From: Candidatus Gastranaerophilales bacterium
GTDB lineage: Bacteria > Cyanobacteriota > Vampirovibrionia > Gastranaerophilales > Gastranaerophilaceae
Assembly (NCBI GenBank): GCA_944324215.1
Contig: CALUVP010000087.1
Coordinates: forward strand, 1 to 33,676
DNA length: 33,676 nucleotides
Direction of reading: 5' to 3'
Position numbers and translations under genes: made by a program. Shown in pieces: positions 1-8,198 of the stretch. Below the pieces are notes generated by a model. It was not told the DNA's origin. It did not search any database and was given only the letters and a program-made list of their open reading frames with translations. Positions within the stretch are counted from its first letter, which is position 1, and every line of letters starts with the position of its first letter.

Positions 1-1798
1 GAGAAAGTGTTAATGCATATAAAACGTGATCCCTATCGACGTTATTTAAGCATATTTGACGTCCTAATGCAGCACGTAATCTTTCTGAAAGGATATCAGG
101 TTCTTTTGAAAATCTTGCATAGTCGCATAATCTTTCAAATACAAAAATAATATCCTTTATAGAAACTTTTTCTCTAATCAAGTTTACAAATATTTTTCTC
201 AAATCAGATGTTGAAATTATTGCAGGAACCAAGTCATTTACAAGAGTTGGGTCTTGAGATCTGACAAGTTCCATAAGTTTAAGAACATCAGTTTTTGTCA
301 TAACTTCATCAACGTGTTTTCTAACGCATTCTTGAAGGTGAGTAACAAGAACATCTGTAGCATCAACCGCTGTAACATTTTTAGTTGCTTTTGCATCTTC
401 AGCTGAAATCCAATAAGCTTGAGTTTGGTAAGTAGGATCTACACCGACTATAGCATCTTCAGGTATCGTTTTCTTAACTGAATCCCATTGATCTGCTATT
501 ACCATGTATTTTCCCGGATAAACAAAACCTGAGGCAACAACGTTATTACGTATAGAAATTACATATTCATTTGCCTCAAGTGCAGAAGAATCCATAATAC
601 GTATGTTTGGAAGAATATAACCCAATTCATCAGTAACTCTTTGACGAAGAGCGGCTATTTTAGCAAGTAACTGACCTTCCTGATCAGGATCGGCAATTAC
701 AAGCAACCCTGCGCCTACCTGTAAGCTTAGTACATCAACACCAAGTCTTTCATACATCTTATTAGGGTTAACCAAATCTTGCATATTTTGACGTACACTT
801 TCTAATTGTCCCAATTGAGATTGTACATCTGCATTTACTAATACTGAGAAACCTGCAATAGCAAGAATTATTGTAAACATCAAAAATGGTAAGAAAGGTA
901 AACCTGTAATAGGACAGGTTACAGTAATAAGTCCCAAAAATAATGCTGCAAAAAATAATGAATACGGTTTTGATAGTATTTGTGATGTTAAATCTCCACC
1001 TAATGAATTATTTCCGGCAGAAGCTCGTGTCATTATAATACCAGCAGCTATTGACATTAATAATGAAGGTAATTGGGAAGCCAGACCATCGCCTATTGTA
1101 AGAACTGTATATTTTGTTATTGCATCAGCTATTGGCATTTGGTTAACTAAACAACCTATAATTAAACCACCTACAATGTTAATTATTACAATGATGATAC
1201 CTGCCATAGTATCACCTTTTACAAACTTCATAGAACCATCCATAGAACCAAACAAGCTGGATTCTCTCTGTAAATCTTCACGACGTTTTACAGCTTCTTC
1301 CGGAGAAATCAAACCTGCATTGAAGTCCGCGTCAATAGTCATTTGTTTACCTGGCATCGCGTCCAATGCAAAACGCGCAGCTACTTCTGCAATACGTTCG
1401 GCACCTTTTGTAATTACCATGAACTGAACAACTGTAATAATTAGGAAAATTACACCACCAACAACCATATTACCACCGGTTACGAATGTACCAAATGCGT
1501 GAATAACTTCTCCTGCATCACCTTTTGCAAGAATTAAACGTGTTGAGGCGATTGATAATACCAAACGAAACATTGTTCCCAATAGGATAATAGAAGGGAA
1601 TGCCGCAAGTTCAAGTGGTTTTTGAACGTACAAGGATATCATCAAAAGGACAATGCCAAGCGTAATATTCAAGCTTATGGAAAAATTGATAACCCAATTT
1701 GGCATTTCAATAATGAGGATTAAAATCAATGTCATTACAAATAATGCCAGAAAAATTTCACTTATAGGTTTATTGTTTCCACCGCCTTCGGCTGCCAT
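1..1798 (-). CDS. flhA: Flagellar export gate protein FlhA (C-terminus cut by window edge)
   Basis: FlhA is the large inner-membrane component of the flagellar type III export gate; its cytoplasmic domain docks export substrates and chaperones. About 599 codons are open from the ATG at 1798 to the left edge with no stop. FlhA proteins are usually near 690 residues, so roughly the last 90-100 are outside. Visible in order: N-terminal hydrophobic segments (about residues 15-58 and 65-90), then the FHIPEP family signature region (about 103-162), where VITKGAERIAEV and DAMPGKQMTIDADFNAG match FlhA closely. A second set of membrane helices (about 198-320) follows, then the soluble C-terminal domain. 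A ribosome binding site (GAAAGG) lies just upstream of the ATG. It is the third gene of a leftward operon, 16 nt after fliH. The InvA/LcrD paralogues of injectisomes are the alternative, but the FliH neighbour favours the flagellar role. Confidence 0.96.
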   Translation of the reverse strand, partial: MAAEGGGNNKPISEIFLALFVMTLILILIIEMPNWVINFSISLNITLGIVLLMISLYVQKPLELAAFPSIILLGTMFRLVLSIASTRLILAKGDAGEVIHAFGTFVTGGNMVVGGVIFLIITVVQFMVITKGAERIAEVAARFALDAMPGKQMTIDADFNAGLISPEEAVKRREDLQRESSLFGSMDGSMKFVKGDTMAGIIIVIINIVGGLIIGCLVNQMPIADAITKYTVLTIGDGLASQLPSLLMSIAAGIIMTRASAGNNSLGGDLTSQILSKPYSLFFAALFLGLITVTCPITGLPFLPFLMFTIILAIAGFSVLVNADVQSQLGQLESVRQNMQDLVNPNKMYERLGVDVLSLQVGAGLLVIADPDQEGQLLAKIAALRQRVTDELGYILPNIRIMDSSALEANEYVISIRNNVVASGFVYPGKYMVIADQWDSVKKTIPEDAIVGVDPTYQTQAYWISAEDAKATKNVTAVDATDVLVTHLQECVRKHVDEVMTKTDVLKLMELVRSQDPTLVNDLVPAIISTSDLRKIFVNLIREKVSIKDIIFVFERLCDYARFSKEPDILSERLRAALGRQICLNNVDRDHVLYALTLS

Positions 1799-1814
1799 TT
1801 AATACCTTTCTTTT

Positions 1815-2603
1815 TTATCCGCCATCTAAAGCTTTTTTAATGATTTCTAATTGAGTGTCAATTGAGGCATCAACTATACCATTGTTTGTTTGTAAAATAC
1901 ACCCACCTTCCTCTATTGATGGATCTGCAACTATATTTATTTTAGCATCGATTCCATATTGATATGTCACATTAGGTAGTGTATCTTTGATAAATTGTAC
2001 TGCTTGTGGTTTTACTCTTATATTTATTTTAGGTTCATTCTTTGCTAATGTTTTTAAAACTTCAACGATCGTGTTTATCAAAACTTGAGGATCAGTTTCC
2101 ACTTCTTTTTTTATAACTTTCTTAGCTATATCAACACTTATCTCAAGTATATCTGGAGCTATATATTCAAATACATTTCTTGTGGCATTCATAAAATTTG
2201 TTAGGTCTTTTCTAAAAGCTGCCAAGTCTGACTCTGCTTGTTCTAGTCCTTTTCTGTAGCCCTCCTCAAATGCGGATTTTTTAATTGTTTCTGCCTCATC
2301 TTGCGCCCTTGAAACAAGATTTCTATCATCGATTCTTCTGTAACCTCTGCGTCTTGAGCCACGTCTTCTTTCTTGACGTTGGTTAAAATCTATGTTTTCA
2401 ATATCGAATAAATCAATTTCAGGTTCTTTTGGTTCATTGTTAACTATAACAGGCGTATCTTCTTCTTGTTCTTGTATATTTTCTTCCTGAATTTTTTCTG
2501 TTGTCTTTTCATCAAAATAGACCGGATTGTCATTTTTTAACACCGGTTCAACTGATTTTTTCTTTACCTCCCTGTATTTCTGACTATTCTTTTTTATTAT
2601 CAT
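1815..2603 (-). CDS. fliH: Flagellar assembly protein FliH
   Basis: FliH is the stator-like regulator of the flagellar export ATPase FliI. The 262-residue product has the family's C-terminal half: a helical segment with a GxxxG-type motif (GYRKG, residues 115-119), then the conserved domain with EISVDIAKKVIKKE, a run on NIRVKPQAV, and the ending in which a Gly-Gly-Cys precedes a short strand (EEGGCIL). The first 75 residues are low-complexity and acidic. Between about 75 and 92 lies an arginine-rich patch (RRRGSRRRG), which is unusual for FliH and could bind acidic partners; that is speculation. The ATG at 2603 follows the upstream stop by 9 nt, and GGAG lies about 16 nt before it, so the ribosome binding site is distant and translation may be coupled. 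No fliI gene is seen in the window. Confidence 0.88.
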   Translation of the reverse strand: MIIKKNSQKYREVKKKSVEPVLKNDNPVYFDEKTTEKIQEENIQEQEEDTPVIVNNEPKEPEIDLFDIENIDFNQRQERRRGSRRRGYRRIDDRNLVSRAQDEAETIKKSAFEEGYRKGLEQAESDLAAFRKDLTNFMNATRNVFEYIAPDILEISVDIAKKVIKKEVETDPQVLINTIVEVLKTLAKNEPKINIRVKPQAVQFIKDTLPNVTYQYGIDAKINIVADPSIEEGGCILQTNNGIVDASIDTQLEIIKKALDGG

Positions 2604-2612
2604 TTGATTTTA

Positions 2613-3653
2613 TTATACACTCTCCTCTATGTATTGTGCAACAATGTCCGCTACACGCAATGGTAAGTCTGAATATTCACCGTCATATGATTGTAAGATA
2701 AATCTTTTTACTAAAGGACGTTCATTTTTTATCACGCGTTCAATTTTTTCTCTTGAGGTTGTTTTATATATTCTTAATAAATCTCCTAATATATTCTCCT
2801 TAGTTAGTTTTTTCTTTATAGGAAGATACTCTTTCATCTCTTTCAAACAACTTGATATTAAATCTCCATCTAAATGAGATTCCAGATCTGCCATATTCAT
2901 ATACTGTGAAATTGCAAGAGAATCATTTGAATCAAACTTATTTAGTATTGTTGTGACCTTATCTTGAGAAAGTATTTTTAAAACTAAAGCTAAAGTCATT
3001 AGCTTCATTTGCTTATTACTTATGCCTTGAGGCATTGAAGCTAGTGCTTTTTCTTGTTTTCTTTTATTGCGTTTTTCTTCTCTTCTCTTCTCCGCTTCTT
3101 TTAAATTCTTTTCTGATTCTTCAGCCGCCGCCATTTTTTGACGCATTTGTTCTTCTTGTGCTTGTTTAGCCATAGCATCAATGTTAGACTGACTTTCTGC
3201 ACGATTTTTAATAGTTTCGTCAATGATACCTTTTTTCTGCAGCTCTTCTATACTTGAATTATAGACTTTAATTACATGGTGTTCAACAGCTTGTAAAAGT
3301 TGGTCTTGCGGTATTTTTCTTATTTCAGCTTGTTTTGCTACTTCAAATATTGTAAATGCAATTTTTTGCATTATACTATCCCAATATTGAGGCAGGATAC
3401 CTGAATGAATTAAGTCTATTGACTTATGAAAAGACCACTCTGCTATTACTTGAGTTATAAATACCGCCTGGTCTGCTGTTAGATTTAGCTGAGTATCATT
3501 ATATAAAGCTTCTCCTGCTAGTAATGTAAAATTACCCAGTGTTTTTACTATATATTCTTTTTCTTGGTCTTTAAGCTCTTTGGGAACAAGTTCTTTCGCT
3601 TGCTCTGTCATTGACGATGCAAATGCTTTATAATCAAATCCTTCTATTGGCAT
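2613..3653 (-). CDS. FliG-like flagellar protein, non-canonical architecture
   Basis: This is the first gene of the leftward fliH-flhA operon, in the place where fliG often stands. The 346 residues match FliG in length but not in layout. Residues 1-150 are a helical domain that I do not recognise. Residues about 150-205 are a highly charged Glu/Lys/Arg coiled coil. Residues about 206-346 resemble the N-terminal domain of FliG: a short helix ending in LALVLKILSQDKVTTILNKF, then helices around residues 245-320 and a terminal helix (ADIVAQYIEESV). The typical FliG C-terminal torque helix with its charged residues is not evident. Start ATG at 3653 has AAAGGA about 8 nt upstream. It may be a lineage-specific switch or export protein rather than the rotor FliG. 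The flagellar role rests on operon position plus weak similarity read by eye. Confidence 0.55.
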   Translation of the reverse strand: MPIEGFDYKAFASSMTEQAKELVPKELKDQEKEYIVKTLGNFTLLAGEALYNDTQLNLTADQAVFITQVIAEWSFHKSIDLIHSGILPQYWDSIMQKIAFTIFEVAKQAEIRKIPQDQLLQAVEHHVIKVYNSSIEELQKKGIIDETIKNRAESQSNIDAMAKQAQEEQMRQKMAAAEESEKNLKEAEKRREEKRNKRKQEKALASMPQGISNKQMKLMTLALVLKILSQDKVTTILNKFDSNDSLAISQYMNMADLESHLDGDLISSCLKEMKEYLPIKKKLTKENILGDLLRIYKTTSREKIERVIKNERPLVKRFILQSYDGEYSDLPLRVADIVAQYIEESV

Positions 3654-3692
3654 TTAATGTGTCCTTTTTTAATACAGTTCATCCCAATTTGT

Positions 3693-3698
3693 ATTATA
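3693..3698 (-). promoter_or_regulatory. Candidate -10 box of the fliG-like/fliH/flhA operon
   Basis: On the minus strand a perfect TATAAT lies about 40 nt upstream of the ATG at 3653. No good -35 box is seen 16-18 nt further upstream. The spacing leaves a leader of about 30 nt that includes the AAAGGA ribosome binding site. The box is a perfect match, but AT-rich DNA gives chance matches easily. Confidence 0.4.
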
Positions 3699-3766
3699 TA
3701 CTTCATTTTTTTGGAGAGCATCATTTAATTTAATGATTTTATCTTATCTTTCCACTCATTCTATGC

Positions 3767-3772
3767 TAAAAT
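3767..3772 (+). promoter_or_regulatory. Candidate -10 box for leaderless bioG
   Basis: TAAAAT ends 7 nt before the A of the bioG ATG at 3779, so transcription would begin at or within a few bases of the start codon. No purine-rich ribosome binding site lies in front of that ATG. An overlapping TATGCT at 3762-3767 would place the start about 5 nt earlier. Inference from spacing only. Confidence 0.35.
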
Positions 3773-3778
3773 ACCTTT

Positions 3779-4393
3779 ATGGAATATAAGTGGCTTAATA
3801 AAAAACAAGAAAATAATAAAATTATTGTTTTTTTTAACGGATGGGGAATGGATGAGAGCATTGTTAGACATCTTAATCCTTTAGATTTTGACGTCTTAAT
3901 GTTCTTTGACTATAACACACTTAAAGCTGATTTTGATTTTGATGAACTGAACACGTATAAAGAACGCCATATTATTGCTTGGTCTATGGGAGTTATGGTT
4001 GCGACTCTTTTTGATATAGCTCATAATTCCGCAACAGCAGTTAATGGAACATTGAAACCTGTTGACAATAATTATGGAATTCCTGAAAGAATTTATGATC
4101 TTACTTTAAGAGGTTTTTCTGAAAAAGGAGCTGAAAAGTTTATTAAAAATATGTTTGATACAGATTATGATTATCCTAAAATTAATAGAGAATTTATTAA
4201 TCAAAAATCAGAACTAGCTGCACTTAAAGGATATAAAGCCAACCTTGATTTCAAATATTCTAAAGTTTTTATTAGTAATAATGATAAAATTATTCCGACT
4301 AAAAACCAAGTAGCTTTTTGGGAAGTAGAACCTGATTTAAAAAGTGGTCACTGTCCTTTCTTTTTATTTAAAAACTGGGAAGAACTTTTATGA
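3779..4393 (+). CDS. bioG: Pimeloyl-ACP methyl ester esterase BioG (DUF452 family)
   Basis: BioG is an alpha/beta hydrolase that cleaves the methyl ester of pimeloyl-ACP, ending the disguised fatty-acid route that makes the pimeloyl chain of biotin. The 204-residue product has the family hallmarks: FFNGWGMD near residues 18-25 (oxyanion region), the nucleophile motif WSMG with Ser69, the IPE sequence at 101-103, a likely acid at Asp169 (NNDKIIP), and a catalytic His191 in SGHCPFF near the C-terminus. Length is as expected. Its stop overlaps the bioC start in an ATGA, so the two are translationally coupled, which fits consecutive roles. The ATG has no ribosome binding site and may head a leaderless mRNA. 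Other alpha/beta hydrolases (BioH, BioV) serve the same step elsewhere, but the sequence pattern is BioG-like. Confidence 0.9.
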   Translation: MEYKWLNKKQENNKIIVFFNGWGMDESIVRHLNPLDFDVLMFFDYNTLKADFDFDELNTYKERHIIAWSMGVMVATLFDIAHNSATAVNGTLKPVDNNYGIPERIYDLTLRGFSEKGAEKFIKNMFDTDYDYPKINREFINQKSELAALKGYKANLDFKYSKVFISNNDKIIPTKNQVAFWEVEPDLKSGHCPFFLFKNWEELL

Positions 4394-5118
4394 ATAAAGA
4401 CTTGATAAAAAAAAGATTTGCTAAAAATTTAAAAACGTATAATGCAAATGCAAAAATCCAAAAGATTATGGCAGAGAATCTTATTAAATACTTGGATAAT
4501 AAAGATTTCTCAAATATTCTTGAAATCGGGTGCGGAACTGGGTTATTAACTGAACTTGCTATTAACAATTTGCATTTTAAAAATTATTTTGCAAATGATA
4601 TTGTAAATGATTGTGAAAAATATATAAAAGAAATTTCTCCAAAAATCAACTTTATACCTTCTGACATTGAACTTTTTTTTAAAAATGACAATAAAAAGTA
4701 TGATTTAATTATTTCTAATGCAGTTTTTCAATGGATTGATGATTACAAGAACTTTATCACTCTGCTTTATTCAAAATTAAACCCAAATGGGATTATTTTA
4801 TTTTCAACATTTGGCACCAGAAACTTTTCCGAAATAAAAGATGTTTTAAATAAAACTCTTAGTTACCACTCTGCAAATGAGTATGAAACATTATTAAAAA
4901 ATATTCCGCACAATATCAAAGAAGAGGTTCACGTATTATATTTTAAAACTCCTAAAGATGTTATAAAACACATAAAGCTTACCGGAGCAAACGCCATTTC
5001 TGAAAATAAATGGACAAAATCCGACATGCAAGATTTTGAACAAAAATACAACAAATTGTGTTCAAATAAGCCAAAGCTTACTTATAACCCTATTTATATA
5101 AAAATTTATAAAAAATAA
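4390..5118 (+). CDS. bioC: Malonyl-ACP O-methyltransferase BioC
   Basis: BioC methylates the free carboxyl of malonyl-ACP with S-adenosylmethionine, so that fatty-acid synthase can extend it to pimeloyl-ACP methyl ester. The 242 residues show the BioC N-terminus (KKRFAKNLKTYNANAKIQ), the SAM-binding motif I LEIGCGTGLLTE at about residues 44-55, the acidic motif II region (FANDIV) and the strand ISNAVFQWIDD typical of BioC. The start overlaps the bioG stop by 4 nt. Together bioG and bioC supply the first stage of biotin synthesis; the ring-assembly genes (bioF, bioA, bioD, bioB) are not in this window. A generic class I methyltransferase is the alternative, but the pairing with BioG makes BioC very likely. 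Confidence 0.9.
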   Translation: MNKDLIKKRFAKNLKTYNANAKIQKIMAENLIKYLDNKDFSNILEIGCGTGLLTELAINNLHFKNYFANDIVNDCEKYIKEISPKINFIPSDIELFFKNDNKKYDLIISNAVFQWIDDYKNFITLLYSKLNPNGIILFSTFGTRNFSEIKDVLNKTLSYHSANEYETLLKNIPHNIKEEVHVLYFKTPKDVIKHIKLTGANAISENKWTKSDMQDFEQKYNKLCSNKPKLTYNPIYIKIYKK

Positions 5119-5195
5119 AACTAGACACACGGTTAATATGCCCTAAAAAAATTGTATTATAAAATAAGTGTATAAAATACGTTTTTTGAGGTTTT

Positions 5196-6629
5196 ATGGA
5201 GAAAGTTGATAATTTGCTCAAAAGCAATAGGGATTTTTCTTGTTTTTTAAGTAACTATTTTAAAAATTGTCCTGAAGCTTTTTGGGTTAAGGACAAAAAT
5301 TTAAGGATTGTAAAAGCTAATAACTTATATTTTGAATATTTCAGTAAAAATAATGAGATTTCAGGTAAAGAAACTATTGATACAGATAGGCAAATATTAC
5401 AATATAAAATTTGCAAGACATTCAATTTAAGAACTCATAACAAAAACAAAATACTAAGTGTAACAGCTACACCAATAATTATAAAAAATCAGATTGAATA
5501 CATTGTCTATACATCCTCCGATGTAACTTCTCAAGAAGAACTCAAGGAAAGGTTTTTTGTTAACAAATACCAACTAAATGCCCTTTTGGAAAATGTCCCT
5601 AAACTCATTTATATGAAAGATACTGAAGGAAAATACATTACGGGAACAAAATATTCAAAAGAATTTTTCGAAACAGGTTTTGATTTCTTTCACAACACCA
5701 AACTGGATTTCCCAAGTATTAAAGCCACAAATATTAACGAAGACAATTTTGTAATAGAAAATAATAAGCAAATTGCTTACACTAAAGAAATCAATGATAC
5801 AAAGGGTTTCCCACACTGGTATAAAATTTATAAAGCACCTATTAACACCTATAACAACGTCGTTATAGGTATACTTGTAATGATAGACAATGTAGATGAT
5901 GAAAAAATTTTGCAAGCTCAAAGAGAAACATTTGTAGCTTCCCTGGGACATGACCTTAAGAACCCGACACTGGCTCAAATTCAGGCTATTGAACTTCTTT
6001 TAAAAGGTAACTTTGGGAGTATACCTGAAGCTCAAAAAGAAATATTAGAAATGGTTCTGGATTCTTGTAAATACATGAAAGCTCTGTTAAGTTCACTTTT
6101 AGCCACATATCGAAATGAAAGAGGAGTTGTTAAACTTAATTATGAAGAAGTTTTACTTCCAGAACTAACAGAAGAATGCGTTAGCGAAATGATTTATCTT
6201 GCAAAAGATAAAGGAGTAAATATTAATATTGAAGAAAATGCTACAAATCCTATAATTTATGGTGATAAAGTTCAAATAAAACGTGTTATTATGAACTTAA
6301 TTTCAAACGGTATAAAATATGCATTCAAGGACTCTTCTATCAGAATTAAAATTTATAATGAATCAAACTATACCTGCTTCCAGTTTGAAAACAACAGTCC
6401 TTACATTCCCCCGGATAAAAGAGATGCAATTTTTGCACAATACGTTTCCTTCGCAGATGCTCACAAAGAGTTAGGCATAGGCTTAGGTTTGTATGCTTCT
6501 AAGAAAATCGTAGACGCTCACGGCGGAAATATATTTGTTAAAAGTTTCTACGACAACAGAAACATATTCGGATTTAAAATTCCAAATACAAAAGATAACA
6601 TTTGCGCTGCTAAAACGGTTTCTTTTTAG
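5196..6629 (+). CDS. PAS-domain sensor histidine kinase, cytoplasmic, orphan
   Basis: Soluble sensor kinase of 477 residues with no membrane segment. Two PAS-like domains come first: about residues 22-115 (PEAFWVKDKNLRIVKAN) and about 128-240 (PKLIYMKDTEGKYITGT). The dimerization/phosphoacceptor helix follows, with His252 in the H-box GHDLKNP. The ATPase domain has an N-box (NLISNGIKYA, about 367-376) and a G2 box (GIGLGLYASKKIVDAHGG, from about 427). The G1 box, normally DxGxG, reads ENNSPYIP, so the adenine-contacting Asp is replaced. Some active kinases have Asn-type G1 boxes, so this does not prove inactivity. No response regulator gene is adjacent. The start ATG follows a GAGG site by 4 nt. 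It ends 7 nt from the convergent phosphohexomutase gene. The signal sensed is unknown; a cofactor in the PAS domains is possible. Confidence 0.9.
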   Translation: MEKVDNLLKSNRDFSCFLSNYFKNCPEAFWVKDKNLRIVKANNLYFEYFSKNNEISGKETIDTDRQILQYKICKTFNLRTHNKNKILSVTATPIIIKNQIEYIVYTSSDVTSQEELKERFFVNKYQLNALLENVPKLIYMKDTEGKYITGTKYSKEFFETGFDFFHNTKLDFPSIKATNINEDNFVIENNKQIAYTKEINDTKGFPHWYKIYKAPINTYNNVVIGILVMIDNVDDEKILQAQRETFVASLGHDLKNPTLAQIQAIELLLKGNFGSIPEAQKEILEMVLDSCKYMKALLSSLLATYRNERGVVKLNYEEVLLPELTEECVSEMIYLAKDKGVNINIEENATNPIIYGDKVQIKRVIMNLISNGIKYAFKDSSIRIKIYNESNYTCFQFENNSPYIPPDKRDAIFAQYVSFADAHKELGIGLGLYASKKIVDAHGGNIFVKSFYDNRNIFGFKIPNTKDNICAAKTVSF

Positions 6630-6636
6630 AGAAAAG

Positions 6637-8118
6637 TTATGCTGTAATTTTCGCAGAAAGCTCTTTTATTATTTCCAAAAGCTTATTAACCATCAGATCT
6701 TCGTACTTTTGGGCGTTTTCTTTGCTATCAGCCTCAAACCTCAATGTAAAGACTGGTTCTGTATTGCTTTGTCTTATAAGTGCAAAACCCTTCTCAAAAA
6801 CTATTCGCATTCCATCAATAGTTATTATATCCTTTATTGTTGTTCCAAAAAAATTAGGGTTTTCAGCTATAATTTTTTGAAATTCTTCCAATACAGGCGC
6901 CTTAAAAGAATTTGGACAAGCTAACCTAACTTCACTTGATGAATACATTGACTTAAACGGCTCCAACATATCTGTTATTTTGAAATTCGGATTTTGTTTT
7001 TTCTTATTTGCAACGATTTCTATAATTCTGCATCCCGCATAAATTGCATCATCAAATCCGTAATATCTGTCCTTAAAGAAAGTATGACCGCTCATTTCTC
7101 CCGCTAAAACAGCACCCGTTTCTTTCATTTTTGACTTGATATATCCGTGACCTGTTTTGCACATTACAGCAACTCCACCGATTGAATTTATAGTATCATA
7201 TAATACCTGCGAACACTTAACCTCTGATACAATAACCGGCTTTATATCTTTTTCGTTATATTCTTTTATAACATCCTCTGCATAAATCAAAAGTAGTTTA
7301 TCGCCTGTCATAGAATTACCATCAGAATCTATAACACCAATTCTGTCACTATCTCCGTCAAAAGCTATACCCAAATCAGCTTTATTAGCGACTACTGCCT
7401 TTTTAATATCATTCAAAGTTTTTTCATCACTTGGATTTGGATGGTGGTGCGGAAATCTTCCGTCTGGCATTGAATACAATTCAACAACTTCACAACCTAA
7501 AGATCTGTATAGCCTTGGAGCTACAACCCCGCCGGTTGCATTTGCACTATCTACTACGACCTTAATTCCTTCTCCAATTCGTCCAAAGCGTTTTTGCATA
7601 TCTTTAATATAATCAGGAATTAAATCATACTCTGTTAAAATTCCAAACGGTACAGGTGGAATACTCAGTCTGTATTCTTCAAACGTAAGCTCTTTTACAA
7701 TCTTAATCTGCTCTTCATTCAAAGATTGTTTTGCATAAGTCATTTTCATACCGTTGTACTGGCTTGGATTGTGGCTTGCAGTTATTATCATTGCACCTGT
7801 TACAGGCTTATATTTAGTTATAAATGGAGGAAGTCCTACAACCTCAGAGTAATATCCTAAAGGAGTCGGAGCTAAGCCCATATCCACAACATTTGCACCG
7901 CAAGAGCGAACACCTTCTATTAATGACTTAGAAAGGGATGGGGAATGAAGCCTTGCATCTCTGCAAACACTTATCCAAATGTCAGACGGAAGTAATTTTG
8001 TTTCTTTTACCAAAAACTGTACAAATCCGCGACCTGTATAATAGAATAACTCTTCTGTTATATCGTCCCCGTAAATTCCTCTTATATCATTTTTTCCAAA
8101 AGCTGACTCTTTTAGCAT
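6637..8118 (-). CDS. Phosphomannomutase/phosphoglucomutase
   Basis: Alpha-D-phosphohexomutase that interconverts the 6- and 1-phosphates of mannose or glucose, supplying precursors for nucleotide sugars used in lipopolysaccharide, glycans or glycosylation. The 493-residue product shows all four family sites: the substrate entry region FGKNDIRGIYGDD at 7-19; the phosphoserine loop TASHNP with Ser115; the metal-binding loop DGDSDRIG with Asp254, Asp256 and Asp258; the sugar-binding loop GEMSGH; and the phosphate-binding loop RQSNTEP near the C-terminus. The ATG at 8118 has GGGA about 9 nt upstream. Sequence alone does not settle whether mannose or glucose is preferred; bifunctional enzymes of the AlgC/ManB group look like this. 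It stands alone, divergent from the permease gene and convergent with the histidine kinase. Confidence 0.95.
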   Translation of the reverse strand: MLKESAFGKNDIRGIYGDDITEELFYYTGRGFVQFLVKETKLLPSDIWISVCRDARLHSPSLSKSLIEGVRSCGANVVDMGLAPTPLGYYSEVVGLPPFITKYKPVTGAMIITASHNPSQYNGMKMTYAKQSLNEEQIKIVKELTFEEYRLSIPPVPFGILTEYDLIPDYIKDMQKRFGRIGEGIKVVVDSANATGGVVAPRLYRSLGCEVVELYSMPDGRFPHHHPNPSDEKTLNDIKKAVVANKADLGIAFDGDSDRIGVIDSDGNSMTGDKLLLIYAEDVIKEYNEKDIKPVIVSEVKCSQVLYDTINSIGGVAVMCKTGHGYIKSKMKETGAVLAGEMSGHTFFKDRYYGFDDAIYAGCRIIEIVANKKKQNPNFKITDMLEPFKSMYSSSEVRLACPNSFKAPVLEEFQKIIAENPNFFGTTIKDIITIDGMRIVFEKGFALIRQSNTEPVFTLRFEADSKENAQKYEDLMVNKLLEIIKELSAKITA

Positions 8119-8160
8119 AAATCAATCCCTTTCCGAATTTAACTTGAAGGTAAAATAATT

Positions 8161-8198
8161 TTGAAATTCTTTACCCACCCTTATAGTATAATGATAGC
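8161..8198 (+). promoter_or_regulatory. Candidate promoter giving a leaderless permease transcript
   Basis: A perfect TATAAT at 8187-8192 ends exactly 7 nt before the A of the ATG at 8199. An overlapping TATAGT at 8183-8188 lies 16 nt after TTGAAA (8161-8166). Either choice puts the transcription start 0-4 nt from the start codon. There is no ribosome binding site. Inference from spacing. Confidence 0.45.

Noticed and set aside
5152-5176. TTGTAT...TATAAA promoter for the histidine kinase
   Set aside because: The spacer is only 13 nt; boxes of this quality are expected by chance in such AT-rich DNA.
6620-6660. Bidirectional terminator between the histidine kinase and phosphohexomutase genes
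   Set aside because: A weak A/T-rich pairing can be drawn, but no GC stem with a T-tract is present.
6535-6924. 129-codon frame overlapping the end of the histidine kinase gene
   Set aside because: It runs opposite to the conserved phosphohexomutase C-terminus and in another frame of the kinase; composition is that of a shadow frame.
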